Positions 1 through 8,668 are shown, counted from the stretch's first letter. The stretch is DNA of 64,000 bases from Agrobacterium sp. RAC06 (GCF_001713475.1 NZ_CP016499.1:2604001-2668000); one strand, 5' to 3'. Notes: generated by a model from the sequence alone, not told the origin. Translations and numbers: made by a program.

Positions 1-471
1 TGCAAGGCCCTCGCCGATGAATGCAGCATCCGGACCCGTCCTTCGGTGCCACCGAAGGTCACCGATCACGGCTGGAGCGTCATCCGCGACATCAATGCCA
101 GCGTCAATCACGCCATCGTCCCCATGACGGATGCGGAGATCTACGGCCGCGAGGAAGTCTGGGCCTATCCGGTCGACCTCGGCGATTGCGAAGATTTCGT
201 GCTGTTGAAGCGCAAGAAGCTGATGGAAGCCGGATTCAATGCGGCCGATCTCCTGATCACCGTCGTGCGCAAGCCGGATGGCGAAGGCCATGCGGTGCTG
301 ACGGTTCGCACTCAGTCCGGCGACTTCGTGCTCGACAACCTCAACGACGACGTCAAGCTCTGGACCGAGACGCGCTATGCCTTCCTCAAGCGCCAGTCTT
401 CGACCGACACCGGCCGCTGGGTCACCATCGAGAACGGCACCTCCGACGTTCTCGTCGGCGCGCTGCAGTAA
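1..471 (+). CDS. Transglutaminase-like cysteine peptidase (BTLCP), 5' end missing
   Basis: The reading frame is open from base 1, so the gene starts left of the window; 156 residues are visible. It matches the bacterial transglutaminase-like cysteine peptidase family, usually exported in rhizobia. The putative catalytic triad is intact: Cys in GDCEDF (visible residue 63), His in GEGHAV (97) and Asp in FVLDN (112). The substrate of these proteins is not established; peptidase or cross-linking activity in the envelope is the family-based inference. It converges on the MFS gene with a 6-bp gap. The signal peptide cannot be checked because the start is outside the window. Confidence 0.88.
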   Translation, partial: CKALADECSIRTRPSVPPKVTDHGWSVIRDINASVNHAIVPMTDAEIYGREEVWAYPVDLGDCEDFVLLKRKKLMEAGFNAADLLITVVRKPDGEGHAVLTVRTQSGDFVLDNLNDDVKLWTETRYAFLKRQSSTDTGRWVTIENGTSDVLVGALQ

Positions 472-477
472 AATCGG

Positions 478-1704
478 TCAGCTTTGTCTCTCGCGCGTCA
501 GCGCGAGGGTCGCGATCACGGCAAGGCCGGCCATGCCTGCCAATGCAGCCAGAGCTGCATTGGTCCCGACCGTCTCGTTCAGCCAGATCACGGACACAGG
601 CGCAATCGCCGAGGCGATGATGCGGGCGGACGCGAGCGTGCCCATGGTCCGCCCATAGCCCGCAGCGCCGAAGTAGTGCAGCGGCAAGACGCCCCGCACG
701 ATCGAGGTCAGCCCCTGCCCTGCCCCGTAGAAGATTGCAAAGGCGATGGCGAAAGCCGCCATCGGCTGGACCAGTGCGCCGGCAAGAATGGCGAGGCTCA
801 GCGCCATGGCCGATGCGGCGATGATTGCGGTCAGCGGCGGCGAGAAAAGGTTGCGTCTGACATATTCGATCAGCCTGGCAGCTACCTGGCTTGGACCGAT
901 GAGGCTGCCGGCAAGCGTTGCCATTGCCGTGGCATAGCCGAGGTCGCGCATCAGGACGAGAAGTGTCGACCCCACCGCCGACATGACGAAACCTCCGGCG
1001 GCAAAGGCCGTCGCCATGAGGATCATCCGGCGTTTGCGCTCGCTGTCGAGAACAGGCTCACCGGTCGATTGCTCTTCACGGACGGTCTCCTCCGGCGCGA
1101 TCATCCGCGCCCTTGGCAGAGCCAGATGGATCGGCAGCGCGATCAAGAGGTTCATTGCGGCCATCACCAGGTAGATGTCGCGCCAGGTCATGATGGTGAG
1201 CAGCCATTGCAGGAGCGGCCAGAAGACGGTGGAGGCAAAGCCCGCGATCAGCGTCACCAGCGTGATATGGGCGCGCGCCTCGCGGCCATGGCTCTGGGCG
1301 AGTGCTGCAAAGCCCGCATCGTATTGTACCGCAAGCGCGATGAATTCGGCGACGAGCGTGATCGCCGCGAATTGCCAGGCATTCTCCATCACCGAAAACA
1401 GCGCGAGCGAAAGTGCTGCCGCGACGGAACCGAGACAAAGGATGAGGCGTGCACCGTATCGATCGACCAAGCGCCCGAGCACGGGGGCTGCCACCGCGCC
1501 CGCCAGCAGCCCGAAAGAAAAGACGCCGAAGACGAAGCTCTGGCCCCAGCCGAATTCGCGAGCGATCTCGGGAGCCAGCACGGAGAAGGAATAGTAGAGC
1601 GTGCCGTAACCAATGGTCATGGTGACGCCCAGACCGATGGTCGCGGGAGATGCTTTCATGAAGGCGCCATATCCACGGATTATTGCAGGCATGTGACCAT
1701 TCAT
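478..1704 (-). CDS. MFS transporter
   Basis: About 408 residues with alternating hydrophobic helices and short loops, as in 12-helix major facilitator carriers. The motif-A-like loop GRLVDRYGARL lies between helices 2 and 3 and a charged central loop (residues ~190-215) splits the two halves. It sits in the inner membrane; the substrate cannot be read from sequence. The start is uncertain: the frame opens at a TTG (1737), but the first ATG is at 1704, with others at 1692 and 1659, and none has a clear ribosome binding site. It is divergent from the sigma factor gene. Confidence 0.8.
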   Translation of the reverse strand: MNGHMPAIIRGYGAFMKASPATIGLGVTMTIGYGTLYYSFSVLAPEIAREFGWGQSFVFGVFSFGLLAGAVAAPVLGRLVDRYGARLILCLGSVAAALSLALFSVMENAWQFAAITLVAEFIALAVQYDAGFAALAQSHGREARAHITLVTLIAGFASTVFWPLLQWLLTIMTWRDIYLVMAAMNLLIALPIHLALPRARMIAPEETVREEQSTGEPVLDSERKRRMILMATAFAAGGFVMSAVGSTLLVLMRDLGYATAMATLAGSLIGPSQVAARLIEYVRRNLFSPPLTAIIAASAMALSLAILAGALVQPMAAFAIAFAIFYGAGQGLTSIVRGVLPLHYFGAAGYGRTMGTLASARIIASAIAPVSVIWLNETVGTNAALAALAGMAGLAVIATLALTRERQS

Positions 1705-1785
1705 CCTGACGCAATCGGTCACCTCAGCCAAACTCAATCTCTGTTGCTTGTCGGGTCAGCCGGGGTCTGCCACCATGACGGGTGA

Positions 1786-2406
1786 GTGGGGGACATCGTG
1801 CAGGCCAGACAGTTCAGACAGCTTCTCAACGAGGCGCGACGCCTCAGCCGGCGGGCGGACGAGGCGGAAGACCTTCTTCAGGACGCGCTCCTCGCCGCGA
1901 TCACCGCAGGCCGGGAGGATTTTTCCAAGCCGGAGAACCTGCGTTGGCTGCGCGGCGTGTTGCGCCATCGCAGCACCTTCGTGGCGAGATCGGCAGTCAG
2001 GCGACGGCAGCGGGAGAGCGTCTTCGTATTTCGGCAACCGCAGACCAGTGAACCGGCCGAGCCGAATGACCTCGCCCACCATCTGCAACGCCTGCCGCCC
2101 GGCCTCAGAACCACCTTTCTGCTCGCTCTCAATGGCCAGACGCATGCGGAGATCCGCCATCTGCTGAAGCTCAACGAGGCGGCGCTGCGCCAGAGGATCT
2201 GCGACATCCGCAAACGCCTGCGTCCCTTTGAATTTACTGGCGCAGTACCAGACCGGCTGTGCGGAAATCTCGCCTTCGGCTCAATCCGCCAGACGCTGCG
2301 TCCGCTGATCGGCCATGTCGACGCGATGCTTGCGACCCATGATCCGGACGGTCATCTGATTTCTTTTGGACGCAACCTCACGAAAATACGGCCAGCGGCA
2401 ACATGA
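1786..2406 (+). CDS. Sigma-70 family RNA polymerase sigma factor (ECF-like)
   Basis: A 206-residue protein. Residues ~20-75 resemble sigma region 2 (DEAEDLLQDALLAAI, then a basic stretch) and residues ~98-140 resemble the region 4 helix-turn-helix (LPPGLRTTFLLALNGQTHAEI). The match to ordinary ECF sigmas is loose, the C-terminal ~60 residues are not recognised, and no anti-sigma gene is adjacent. The start is GTG at 1786; another GTG at 1798 is possible. The next gene, a VOC-fold protein, follows after about 30 bases on the same strand and may be co-transcribed. The target promoter is unknown. Confidence 0.7.
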   Translation: MGDIVQARQFRQLLNEARRLSRRADEAEDLLQDALLAAITAGREDFSKPENLRWLRGVLRHRSTFVARSAVRRRQRESVFVFRQPQTSEPAEPNDLAHHLQRLPPGLRTTFLLALNGQTHAEIRHLLKLNEAALRQRICDIRKRLRPFEFTGAVPDRLCGNLAFGSIRQTLRPLIGHVDAMLATHDPDGHLISFGRNLTKIRPAAT

Positions 2407-2437
2407 TCATGTTCGCATTCCAACACGGGAGTTCTCC

Positions 2438-2836
2438 ATGCTGAAATCCAAAAAACTCACCAATATCTGCTACTACGTCGCCGATATCGATCGGACGGCC
2501 CGTTTCTATGGCGAAACGCTGGGGCTCGACCTTCAGCGCATGCCGAACGAGCCCGGCGAACCCGACTGGCTCATTGCCTCGACGGCCAACGGCATCGATC
2601 TCCTGTTCTTTCAAATGGAGACCAGGCCCGGCAATTCACCGATCATCGTCTTCGACCTCGACGACGGCGGCATCGACGACATGGTTGCGGGACTGGCCGA
2701 GCAGGGTGTCACAATCGTGACACCCGTCAGCCATGCGCCCGGCGGCTGGTCATCTGAATTTGCCGATCCAGACGGACATACGCTGTCCATGTACCAGACC
2801 GAGGAGATGCCGCGACAGAAGAAGGCCGCAGTCTAA
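2438..2836 (+). CDS. VOC family protein (glyoxalase/bleomycin-resistance fold)
   Basis: A 132-residue protein with paired beta-alpha-beta modules typical of the vicinal oxygen chelate fold: YYVADIDRTARFYGETLGL near the start and FADPDGHTLSMYQ near the end. The family includes glyoxalases, dioxygenases and drug-binding proteins; this short form gives no specific substrate. The ATG at 2438 was preferred to the upstream frame opening because MLKSKKLTNICYYVADI is the usual family N-terminus and a GGGAG lies just upstream. It probably shares a transcript with the sigma factor before it and converges on mbfA. Confidence 0.8.
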   Translation: MLKSKKLTNICYYVADIDRTARFYGETLGLDLQRMPNEPGEPDWLIASTANGIDLLFFQMETRPGNSPIIVFDLDDGGIDDMVAGLAEQGVTIVTPVSHAPGGWSSEFADPDGHTLSMYQTEEMPRQKKAAV

Positions 2837-2864
2837 GGCGAAGGCAGCCGCTCCTCGCATTGCG

Positions 2865-3848
2865 TCATCCCTGCCCGATCAGAACCCCGGCGGCCAGCAC
2901 CAGCGAGCCGCCGAGCACCACCTGCATGGCCGCGCGCCAGAAGGGCGTCTCCATGTAGCGGTTCTGAATGAAGGCGATCGCCCAGAGTTCGAAGAAGACG
3001 ATGACGATGGCGGTGATCGTCGCGGTCCAGAAATGCGGGATCAGATAGGGCAGTGCGTGGCCGAGACCGCCGACCGTGGTCATGATGCCGGAGGCAAGGC
3101 CGCGCTTCAGCGGCGAACCGCGGCCAGAAAGCTTGCCGTCGTCATGGGCTGCCTCGGTGAAGCCCATCGAAATGCCCGCACCGACCGAGGCCGAGAGGCC
3201 GATCAGAAAGGTCGACCAGGTATCGCCTGTCGCGAAGGCGGCCGCAAAGATCGGCGCCAGCGTCGAAACAGAACCGTCCATCAGGCCTGCGAGGCCAGGC
3301 TGCACATAAGTCAGAATGAACTGACGCTTCTTCGTTTCATCTTCCGTCTCGCGTGCATCCTCCGGCAGATGCCGGTCGCCGAGCATGGTCGCGATCTCCT
3401 CGTGACCCTGTTCGGCCATGGCGAGATCGCCGAGCAGCTTGCGGATGCCGGCGTCGGAGGTGTGTTGGGCGGCCTCGTGATAGAAGCGATAGGCCCCCTC
3501 TTCCATCTGCAAGGCCTCTTCGCGGATCTGGTCCAGCGTCAGGTTCTTCCTGAGCCAGTCCGGCTTGCGATCATAGAAGCCGCGCACATGTTCGCGCCGG
3601 ATCAGCGGGATACGCTCGCCGAAACGGTCCCGATGCATCTCGATCAGCATGTTGCGATGGGTATGCTCCACCTCGGCCATATCCTCGAAGACCTTGGCAG
3701 ATTGTGGATAGGCCGCCCGCAACTGGTCGGCATAGGCGAGGTAGATGCGGGCATCGTCCTCCTCGGAGGAAATGGCAAGCGCCAGGATCTCCTGTTCGGA
3801 GAGTGTGTCGAAGGGGCGCTTGCCGCCCTTCTGGAAAAGACTGAACAT
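2865..3848 (-). CDS. mbfA: Membrane-bound ferritin MbfA (ferritin-like plus VIT1 domain)
   Basis: A 327-residue protein with two domains. Residues ~10-165 are a rubrerythrin/ferritin-like helical bundle with the iron ligands EEDDAR, EVEHTH, EEGAYRF and EQGHEE. Residues ~175-327 are a VIT1/CCC1 membrane domain. In Agrobacterium and Bradyrhizobium this architecture is MbfA, an inner-membrane iron exporter that protects against iron excess and peroxide and is repressed by Irr when iron is scarce. ATG at 3848 gives the family start MFSLFQKGGKRP; the frame extends four codons upstream to a GTG. A near-perfect iron control element lies 16 bases before the ATG. Confidence 0.93.
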   Translation of the reverse strand: MFSLFQKGGKRPFDTLSEQEILALAISSEEDDARIYLAYADQLRAAYPQSAKVFEDMAEVEHTHRNMLIEMHRDRFGERIPLIRREHVRGFYDRKPDWLRKNLTLDQIREEALQMEEGAYRFYHEAAQHTSDAGIRKLLGDLAMAEQGHEEIATMLGDRHLPEDARETEDETKKRQFILTYVQPGLAGLMDGSVSTLAPIFAAAFATGDTWSTFLIGLSASVGAGISMGFTEAAHDDGKLSGRGSPLKRGLASGIMTTVGGLGHALPYLIPHFWTATITAIVIVFFELWAIAFIQNRYMETPFWRAAMQVVLGGSLVLAAGVLIGQG

Positions 3849-3864
3849 GACGATTATCACCTAT

Positions 3865-3881
3865 CTTAGAATTATTCTAAA
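3865..3881 (-). promoter_or_regulatory. Iron control element (Irr box) of mbfA
   Basis: The sequence CTTAGAATTATTCTAAA matches the rhizobial ICE consensus TTTAGAA-N3-TTCTAAA at all but the first base. The core at 3866-3880 is a perfect palindrome with a one-base centre. It ends 16 bases before the mbfA ATG, where bound Irr would block transcription. It also lies about 80 bases upstream of the divergent truncated haemoglobin gene, so it could act on both. Confidence 0.85.
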
Positions 3882-3959
3882 CTTAGGCCATGGGAGGCCT
3901 TGTATCAAGATGCCGCATAGACCATTTGCACGGCAGGGTGCATCAGGTGCCCGAAAGCC

Positions 3960-4448
3960 ATGAACGAGACGAAACCGATGACGATGGAACTTACGGGCCG
4001 CGCCGCCCACCGCGCTGAAATCACGGCTCGTGCCCAGGCCGACATGGCAGCCATGGGTGTCGATGGGGCATTTATCGACCGCTTGGTGGAGACGTTCTAC
4101 GGGCATATCCGCCAGCATCCCGAGCTCGGCCCGGTGTTCGACGGGCGGCTCGCCGGACGCTGGCCGGACCATATGGTCAAGATGAAGGCCTTCTGGAGTT
4201 CCGTCGCCTTCAAGACAGGCGCCTATGGCGGCAAGCCAGTGATGGCTCACCAGAATGTCGACGGCATGGCGGAACACCTTTTCCTGCAATGGCTGCAGCT
4301 CTTCTCCGACACCCTCGTCGAAATCGGCGCCTCGGAAGAAGCCCATGGCTGGTTCATGGCCAGCGCCGAGCGGATCGCCAAGAGCCTGGTGCTGTCCCTC
4401 TTCTACAATCCAGCCTTCGATGACCCGCGCATGCGTAGCCCGTCCTGA
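3960..4448 (+). CDS. Group III truncated haemoglobin
   Basis: A 162-residue protein with the two-over-two globin pattern of group III truncated haemoglobins: FYGHIRQHPELGPVF, then MKAFWSSVAFKTGAYGGKP and the proximal-histidine region MAHQNVDGMAEHLFLQW. Group III globins are proposed to handle NO, peroxide or other small ligands in the cytoplasm; the in vivo role is poorly defined. The start at 3960 is the first ATG; in-frame ATGs at 3978 and 3984 are alternatives. It diverges from mbfA across about 110 bases holding the Irr box, which makes iron-linked expression plausible. Confidence 0.88.
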   Translation: MNETKPMTMELTGRAAHRAEITARAQADMAAMGVDGAFIDRLVETFYGHIRQHPELGPVFDGRLAGRWPDHMVKMKAFWSSVAFKTGAYGGKPVMAHQNVDGMAEHLFLQWLQLFSDTLVEIGASEEAHGWFMASAERIAKSLVLSLFYNPAFDDPRMRSPS

Positions 4449-4605
4449 CAGTTCCTTGCGCGGAACACCGCTTGCGCGAAAGAATAGGCAAATTTGGTAA
4501 GGTTGCCGGACAATTTCCTGAGCTTTTGAACTTGCACTCCCGGTCATGCCCGACTAGACCCACCGCGGGAGCTGGAGGAGTGCGTATTATCAGAGGCAAG
4601 AGATC

Positions 4606-5703
4606 ATGAACCGCCGTCAATTTTTCAAGCAGGCCAGTGTCGCCGGCATCGGTGCCGCCGCGCTTGCCGCCCCCGCGATTGCCCAGGAAAATCCGAAGAT
4701 CACCTGGCGCCTCGCCTCGTCCTTCCCGAAGAGCCTCGACATCATCTATGGCGCTGCCACCGACATTGCCGAAAGCGTCTCGAAGGCGACCGACGGGCAG
4801 TTCCAGATCCAGGTCTACGCAGCTGGCGAAATCCTGCCGCCGCTTGAGGTCGCCGATGGCGTCGCCGACAATACCGTCGAGATGGCCCATACCTGCTGCT
4901 ATTATTACATCGGCAAGGATCCGGCCTTCGCGCTCGGCACCGCCATCCCCTTCGGCCTCAATGCCCGCATGACCAATGCCTGGTTCACCGCTGGCGGCGG
5001 CAATGAGCTGCTCAACGAGTTTCTCGCCCCTTACAAGCTCTATGCGCTTCCCGCCGGCAATACCGGCGCGCAGATGGGCGGCTGGTATCGCAAGGAGATC
5101 AAGACGATCGACGACCTGAAGGGTCTGAAGATGCGGATTGCCGGTCTTGCCGGGGAAATCATGACCAAGGTTGGCGTCACGCCGCAGCAGATCGCCGGCT
5201 CCGACGTCTATCCGGCGCTCGAAAAGGGCGCCATCGACGCCACCGAATTCGTCGGCCCCTATGACGATCTGCAGCTCGGCTTCTACAAGGTCGCGCCCTA
5301 TTACTATTACCCGGCCTGGTGGGAAGGCGGCCCGACGGTTCACGCCTTCTTCAACCTCGAAAAGTTCAACGCGCTGCCCGAAAGCTACAAGCGTATCCTG
5401 ACGGATGCCTGCGCTGCCGCCAACGCCCGCATGCTCGCTCGCTATGATGCGTCCAACCCCGGGGCGCTTCGCGAACTCGTCGCCGGCGGCGCCCAGCTGC
5501 GCGCCTTCTCGTCGGATATCCTCGACACCTGCCACAAGGCGGCGAAGGAAACCTATGCGGATCTCTCGGCCAAGAACGAGTGGTTCAAGAAGCTCTTCGA
5601 CAGCCAGCAGGCGTTCAAGCAGGACGCCTATCTCTGGGCTCAGATCGCCGAATACAGCTTCGATACCTATCAGATGATCCAGCAGCGCCAGGGCACGCTC
5701 TGA
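4606..5703 (+). CDS. TRAP transporter substrate-binding protein, DctP family (TakP-like)
   Basis: A 365-residue periplasmic binding protein. The N-terminus MNRRQFFKQ with a hydrophobic stretch ending APAIAQ looks like a Tat signal. The mature part resembles TakP-type proteins that bind 2-oxo acids, including the conserved ligand arginine in LKGLKMRIAGL and aromatic runs around AHTCCYYYIGKDP and YYYYPAWWEGG. The RBS is weak; ATG 4606 is the natural start before the twin arginine. No dctQ or dctM lies beside it and a strong terminator follows at once, so it must work with permease subunits encoded elsewhere. It is not related in detail to the second DctP near 61 kb. Confidence 0.9.
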   Translation: MNRRQFFKQASVAGIGAAALAAPAIAQENPKITWRLASSFPKSLDIIYGAATDIAESVSKATDGQFQIQVYAAGEILPPLEVADGVADNTVEMAHTCCYYYIGKDPAFALGTAIPFGLNARMTNAWFTAGGGNELLNEFLAPYKLYALPAGNTGAQMGGWYRKEIKTIDDLKGLKMRIAGLAGEIMTKVGVTPQQIAGSDVYPALEKGAIDATEFVGPYDDLQLGFYKVAPYYYYPAWWEGGPTVHAFFNLEKFNALPESYKRILTDACAAANARMLARYDASNPGALRELVAGGAQLRAFSSDILDTCHKAAKETYADLSAKNEWFKKLFDSQQAFKQDAYLWAQIAEYSFDTYQMIQQRQGTL

Positions 5704-5727
5704 TCAAGGCGTCATCGTCCGACAACG

Positions 5728-5758
5728 ACAAACCCGGCTTCCAGGCCGGGTTTGTTTG
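5728..5758 (+). terminator. Rho-independent terminator of the TakP-like gene
   Basis: An 11-bp perfect stem (5728-5738 with 5745-5755, ACAAACCCGGC) and a 6-base loop, followed by TTTG. It lies 25 bases after the stop codon and closes a single-gene transcript. Confidence 0.85.
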
Positions 5759-5894
5759 CTTTTGCCGCAGGGTCGCTTCATGCCCTTCAAAAGGCAGGAC
5801 AAAACGACTAAGCTCGCTGCAGAACGGAACAGGAGCCGCAACGCTCCAACTGCATGAAGCGGGAGACAGTGCACTGTCGGTCATCGTCAGGGTC

Positions 5895-7520
5895 TTGATC
5901 GGCAAGCTTTCCCTGTCGGGCGTCGTTCTCGCGATCGCCTTCTTCTGCGCATCGCTCACTCCCAGTCTCATGCCACGCGAAGCCCTGGTGCAGGGCTCAC
6001 TGTCCGGCATCGCGTCAGCTGTCGGCTATTTCTTCGGCGTTCTCCTGAGCTCTCTCTGGAGGCTTTTCGAGTTGCCCGAACCCCGGCTGCGTCGGGACAA
6101 GGCGCTTTTCTGGATAGCGGCGTTTGGTGTGTCCGCAATGGCCGTGGCGCTCTGGCGCTCCGCGGTCTGGCAGGAATCGGCGCGCGCGCTCTGGCAGATG
6201 GCTCCTCTCGACGTGTCATATCTCGAGGCGGTGCTGGTGGCCGCAGCCCTGTTCCTTAGCCTGCTATGGATCGCCCGTCTGTTCATGATGCTGTTCAGGA
6301 GGCTGGCGGCACGCATGGCCACCATCTTCCCGGCACGCTTCGCCACCGCGATCGGCTTCGTCATCGCCGCCTTCATCTTCTGGTCGATCGGCGAAAACGT
6401 GGTTTTGCGCGGCGCAATCCGGCTCGCCGATTCCTCCTTCCAGCAATTGGACGACCTGATGGAGGACGAATTCGCCGCGCCGACGTCCTCGGCAAAAACC
6501 GGAGGACCGGATTCGCGTCTCGAGTGGCATGGTCTGGGCCGGCAGGGTCGTCATTACATCGCGTCTGGCCCGACGCGCGAAGATATCGAGCGCTTCTGGG
6601 GAGAGCCGGCGCTGGAGCCTATCCGCGTCTATGCGGGCCTCAACAATGGAGAAAACATCGAGACGCGCGTCGCACTCGCGCTCGAGGAACTTATCCGGCA
6701 GGGCGGTTTCGAACGGTCGACGCTGGTGATCAAGGCCCCGACCGGAACCGGCTGGATCGACCCTGCGGCGGCAGACACGCTCGACCTTCTGCTGCGCGGC
6801 GATGTCGCAAGCGTCGCCCTGCAATACTCCTATCTGACCAGTTGGCTTTCGCTGCTGGTCGAGCCGGAATATGGCTCGGAGTCGGCAAAGGCGTTGTTTC
6901 GCGCCGTCTATCGTCACTGGAAGCAGTTGCCGCCCAATGAACGCCCCCGGCTGGTGCTCTATGGCCTGAGCCTTGGAGCGCTCAACTCGCAGAGCTCAGT
7001 CGACCTTCTCGAAATCGTCGCCGATCCCTTCTACGGCGCGCTGTGGGTCGGACCGCCGTTCCAGAGCCGGATGTGGAGCGAACTCACCGCCGGTCGGGAG
7101 GCGGGCTCGCCTGCCTGGCTGCCCCGCTACGGCGACGGCTCGATCGTGCGCTTCACCAATCAGCGGGCCGACCTCAATTCACCCTATGCCGAATGGGGGG
7201 CACTGCGGATCGTCTACCTGCAATATGCCAGCGACGCCGTGGTATTTTTCGACCCCCGTTCGGCCTATCGGTCTCCCGCCTGGCTCTCGGGCACGCGGGG
7301 TCCGGATGTCTCTCCCGAACTCACCTGGTATCCCGTGCTCACCATGCTGCAACTCCTGTTCGACATGATGATCGCGACGACCAGCCCGGTCGGTTACGGG
7401 CATGTCTATGCTCCGCAGCATCATATCGATCCCTGGATCGCCGTGACCGGGATTGAAATCGACCCGGCCGACGTGGCCCGGCTGAAGCGCCATTTCACCG
7501 CAGTCGCCGAGACCTATTGA
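5895..7520 (+). CDS. Membrane alpha/beta-hydrolase (Abhydrolase_9 family)
   Basis: About 541 residues. The first ~200 hold several hydrophobic helices (MIGKLSLSGVVLAIAFFC, then SLSGIASAVGYFFGVL and others), and the C-terminal part is an alpha/beta-hydrolase domain with the nucleophile elbow YGLSLGALNS. This fits the two-domain Abhydrolase_9 family of inner-membrane proteins with unknown substrate. No good ATG exists near the expected N-terminus: the frame is open far upstream, through the terminator of the previous gene. TTG at 5895 is the most reasonable start, with CTG at 5874 behind GGGAGA as an alternative. It converges on the amidohydrolase gene with a 7-bp gap. Confidence 0.8.
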   Translation: MIGKLSLSGVVLAIAFFCASLTPSLMPREALVQGSLSGIASAVGYFFGVLLSSLWRLFELPEPRLRRDKALFWIAAFGVSAMAVALWRSAVWQESARALWQMAPLDVSYLEAVLVAAALFLSLLWIARLFMMLFRRLAARMATIFPARFATAIGFVIAAFIFWSIGENVVLRGAIRLADSSFQQLDDLMEDEFAAPTSSAKTGGPDSRLEWHGLGRQGRHYIASGPTREDIERFWGEPALEPIRVYAGLNNGENIETRVALALEELIRQGGFERSTLVIKAPTGTGWIDPAAADTLDLLLRGDVASVALQYSYLTSWLSLLVEPEYGSESAKALFRAVYRHWKQLPPNERPRLVLYGLSLGALNSQSSVDLLEIVADPFYGALWVGPPFQSRMWSELTAGREAGSPAWLPRYGDGSIVRFTNQRADLNSPYAEWGALRIVYLQYASDAVVFFDPRSAYRSPAWLSGTRGPDVSPELTWYPVLTMLQLLFDMMIATTSPVGYGHVYAPQHHIDPWIAVTGIEIDPADVARLKRHFTAVAETY

Positions 7521-7527
7521 GGCGCCT

Positions 7528-8556
7528 TCAACCTTCCAGCCCTTTGAGCACATTGGCGACGTTGAGTCCGATTTCCGGCACGCCGTAGCCGCCTTCCATG
7601 AGCGTCAGCACCGGCACGCCACTGGCCGCGATCATTTCGCCCATCCGGATATAGTCAGGGCTCTTCAGCTTGAAGAAGCTGATCGGGTCCTTTTCGAAGG
7701 TGTCGACGCCGAGCGAAACGACGATCGCCTCTGCGCCATAGGCCTTGATCTTCTTCAGGCTGTCTTCCAGCGCTGCCGACCAGATGTCGAAAGGCGTGCC
7801 CGAGGGCATCGGGTAGTTGGCGTTCAGGCCTTCGCCTTCGCCCTCACCGGTTTCGTCGGCATAACCGAGGAAGAAGGGGAAGGCGTCTTCCGGCTCGCCA
7901 TGCAGCGAGGCGAAGAAGATGTCGCCGCGACGATAGGTGATGTCCTGCGTGCCATTGCCGTGGTGGAAGTCGACGTCGAGGATCGCGACTTTCTTGGCGC
8001 CGTGGTCGATCAACCGCTGGGCGGCGACCGCAGCGTTGTTGATGAAGCAATAGCCGCCGAAGAGATCGATGCCGGCATGGTGGCCGGGCGGGCGGCAGAG
8101 CGAGAAGGCGAAGCGGTTGCCCTCGTTCAGCCAGTCGGCACCGGACAGGGCCACATCCATCGAGGCAATCGCCGCCTCATAGGTGCCCTTGGAAATCGAA
8201 GTCTCTGCCGAATTGGTGTAGTAGCCGACGGCGCCGTCGATGTTCTTCGGCACGCGGCCCGTCTGGCTGCGGCGGCAGGGGAAGGAGGTGGCGATCGCCT
8301 CGCCTTCGAAGCCATGCGCCTGCCAGCGGTCCCAGCAGGTGCGCAGGAATTCGAGATAGCCTGCGTCATGCACCTTGAGCGCGGTTTCAAGCCCGTGTTC
8401 GGCCGGCGCGCGGACATCGGTGAAGCCCGCCTCCTTGACGCCCGAGAGCACCCATTCGGCGCGGAACGGCCCCTCGAAAGGCTTGACCAGCAGGCCGCCA
8501 TGCAGCTCGGTCTTGGCGTCTCGCAGCTTGTGCTTTTCGGAATAGAATACGCGCAT
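7528..8556 (-). CDS. aphA: Acetylpolyamine amidohydrolase (class II histone deacetylase family)
   Basis: A 342-residue protein that lines up nearly end to end with the M. ramosa acetylpolyamine amidohydrolase as I remember it. It shows the catalytic His pair in RPPGHHAG (about residues 158-160), the zinc ligands in DVDFHHGNGTQD and the aspartate and Tyr regions near SLGVDTFEKDP and MEGGYGVPEIG. The enzyme removes acetyl groups from acetylated putrescine, cadaverine or spermidine in the cytoplasm, allowing them to be used as carbon and nitrogen sources. ATG 8556 gives the family start MRVFYSEKHKLR. No other polyamine genes are adjacent. Confidence 0.93.
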   Translation of the reverse strand: MRVFYSEKHKLRDAKTELHGGLLVKPFEGPFRAEWVLSGVKEAGFTDVRAPAEHGLETALKVHDAGYLEFLRTCWDRWQAHGFEGEAIATSFPCRRSQTGRVPKNIDGAVGYYTNSAETSISKGTYEAAIASMDVALSGADWLNEGNRFAFSLCRPPGHHAGIDLFGGYCFINNAAVAAQRLIDHGAKKVAILDVDFHHGNGTQDITYRRGDIFFASLHGEPEDAFPFFLGYADETGEGEGEGLNANYPMPSGTPFDIWSAALEDSLKKIKAYGAEAIVVSLGVDTFEKDPISFFKLKSPDYIRMGEMIAASGVPVLTLMEGGYGVPEIGLNVANVLKGLEG

Positions 8557-8626
8557 GTCGGTTGTTTTCCCTCTGGTGTTTTGGAGAGAAAACTAGCCTC
8601 GTCACGGCCTCAGCCACAAGTGCAAA

Positions 8627-8668
8627 GGGGGCGATTTTCCTGGTCAATCGACCAAAAAAATCGCCCCC
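8627..8668 (-). terminator. Long hairpin after the small secreted protein gene
   Basis: A 12-bp outer stem (8627-8638 with 8657-8668, GGGGGCGATTTT) encloses a further 5-bp stem (TGGTC/GACCA). It lies 26 bases past the stop of the gene ending at 8695 and upstream of the amidohydrolase. There is no long T run after it, so it could be a terminator or an RNA-stabilising element. Confidence 0.6.
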
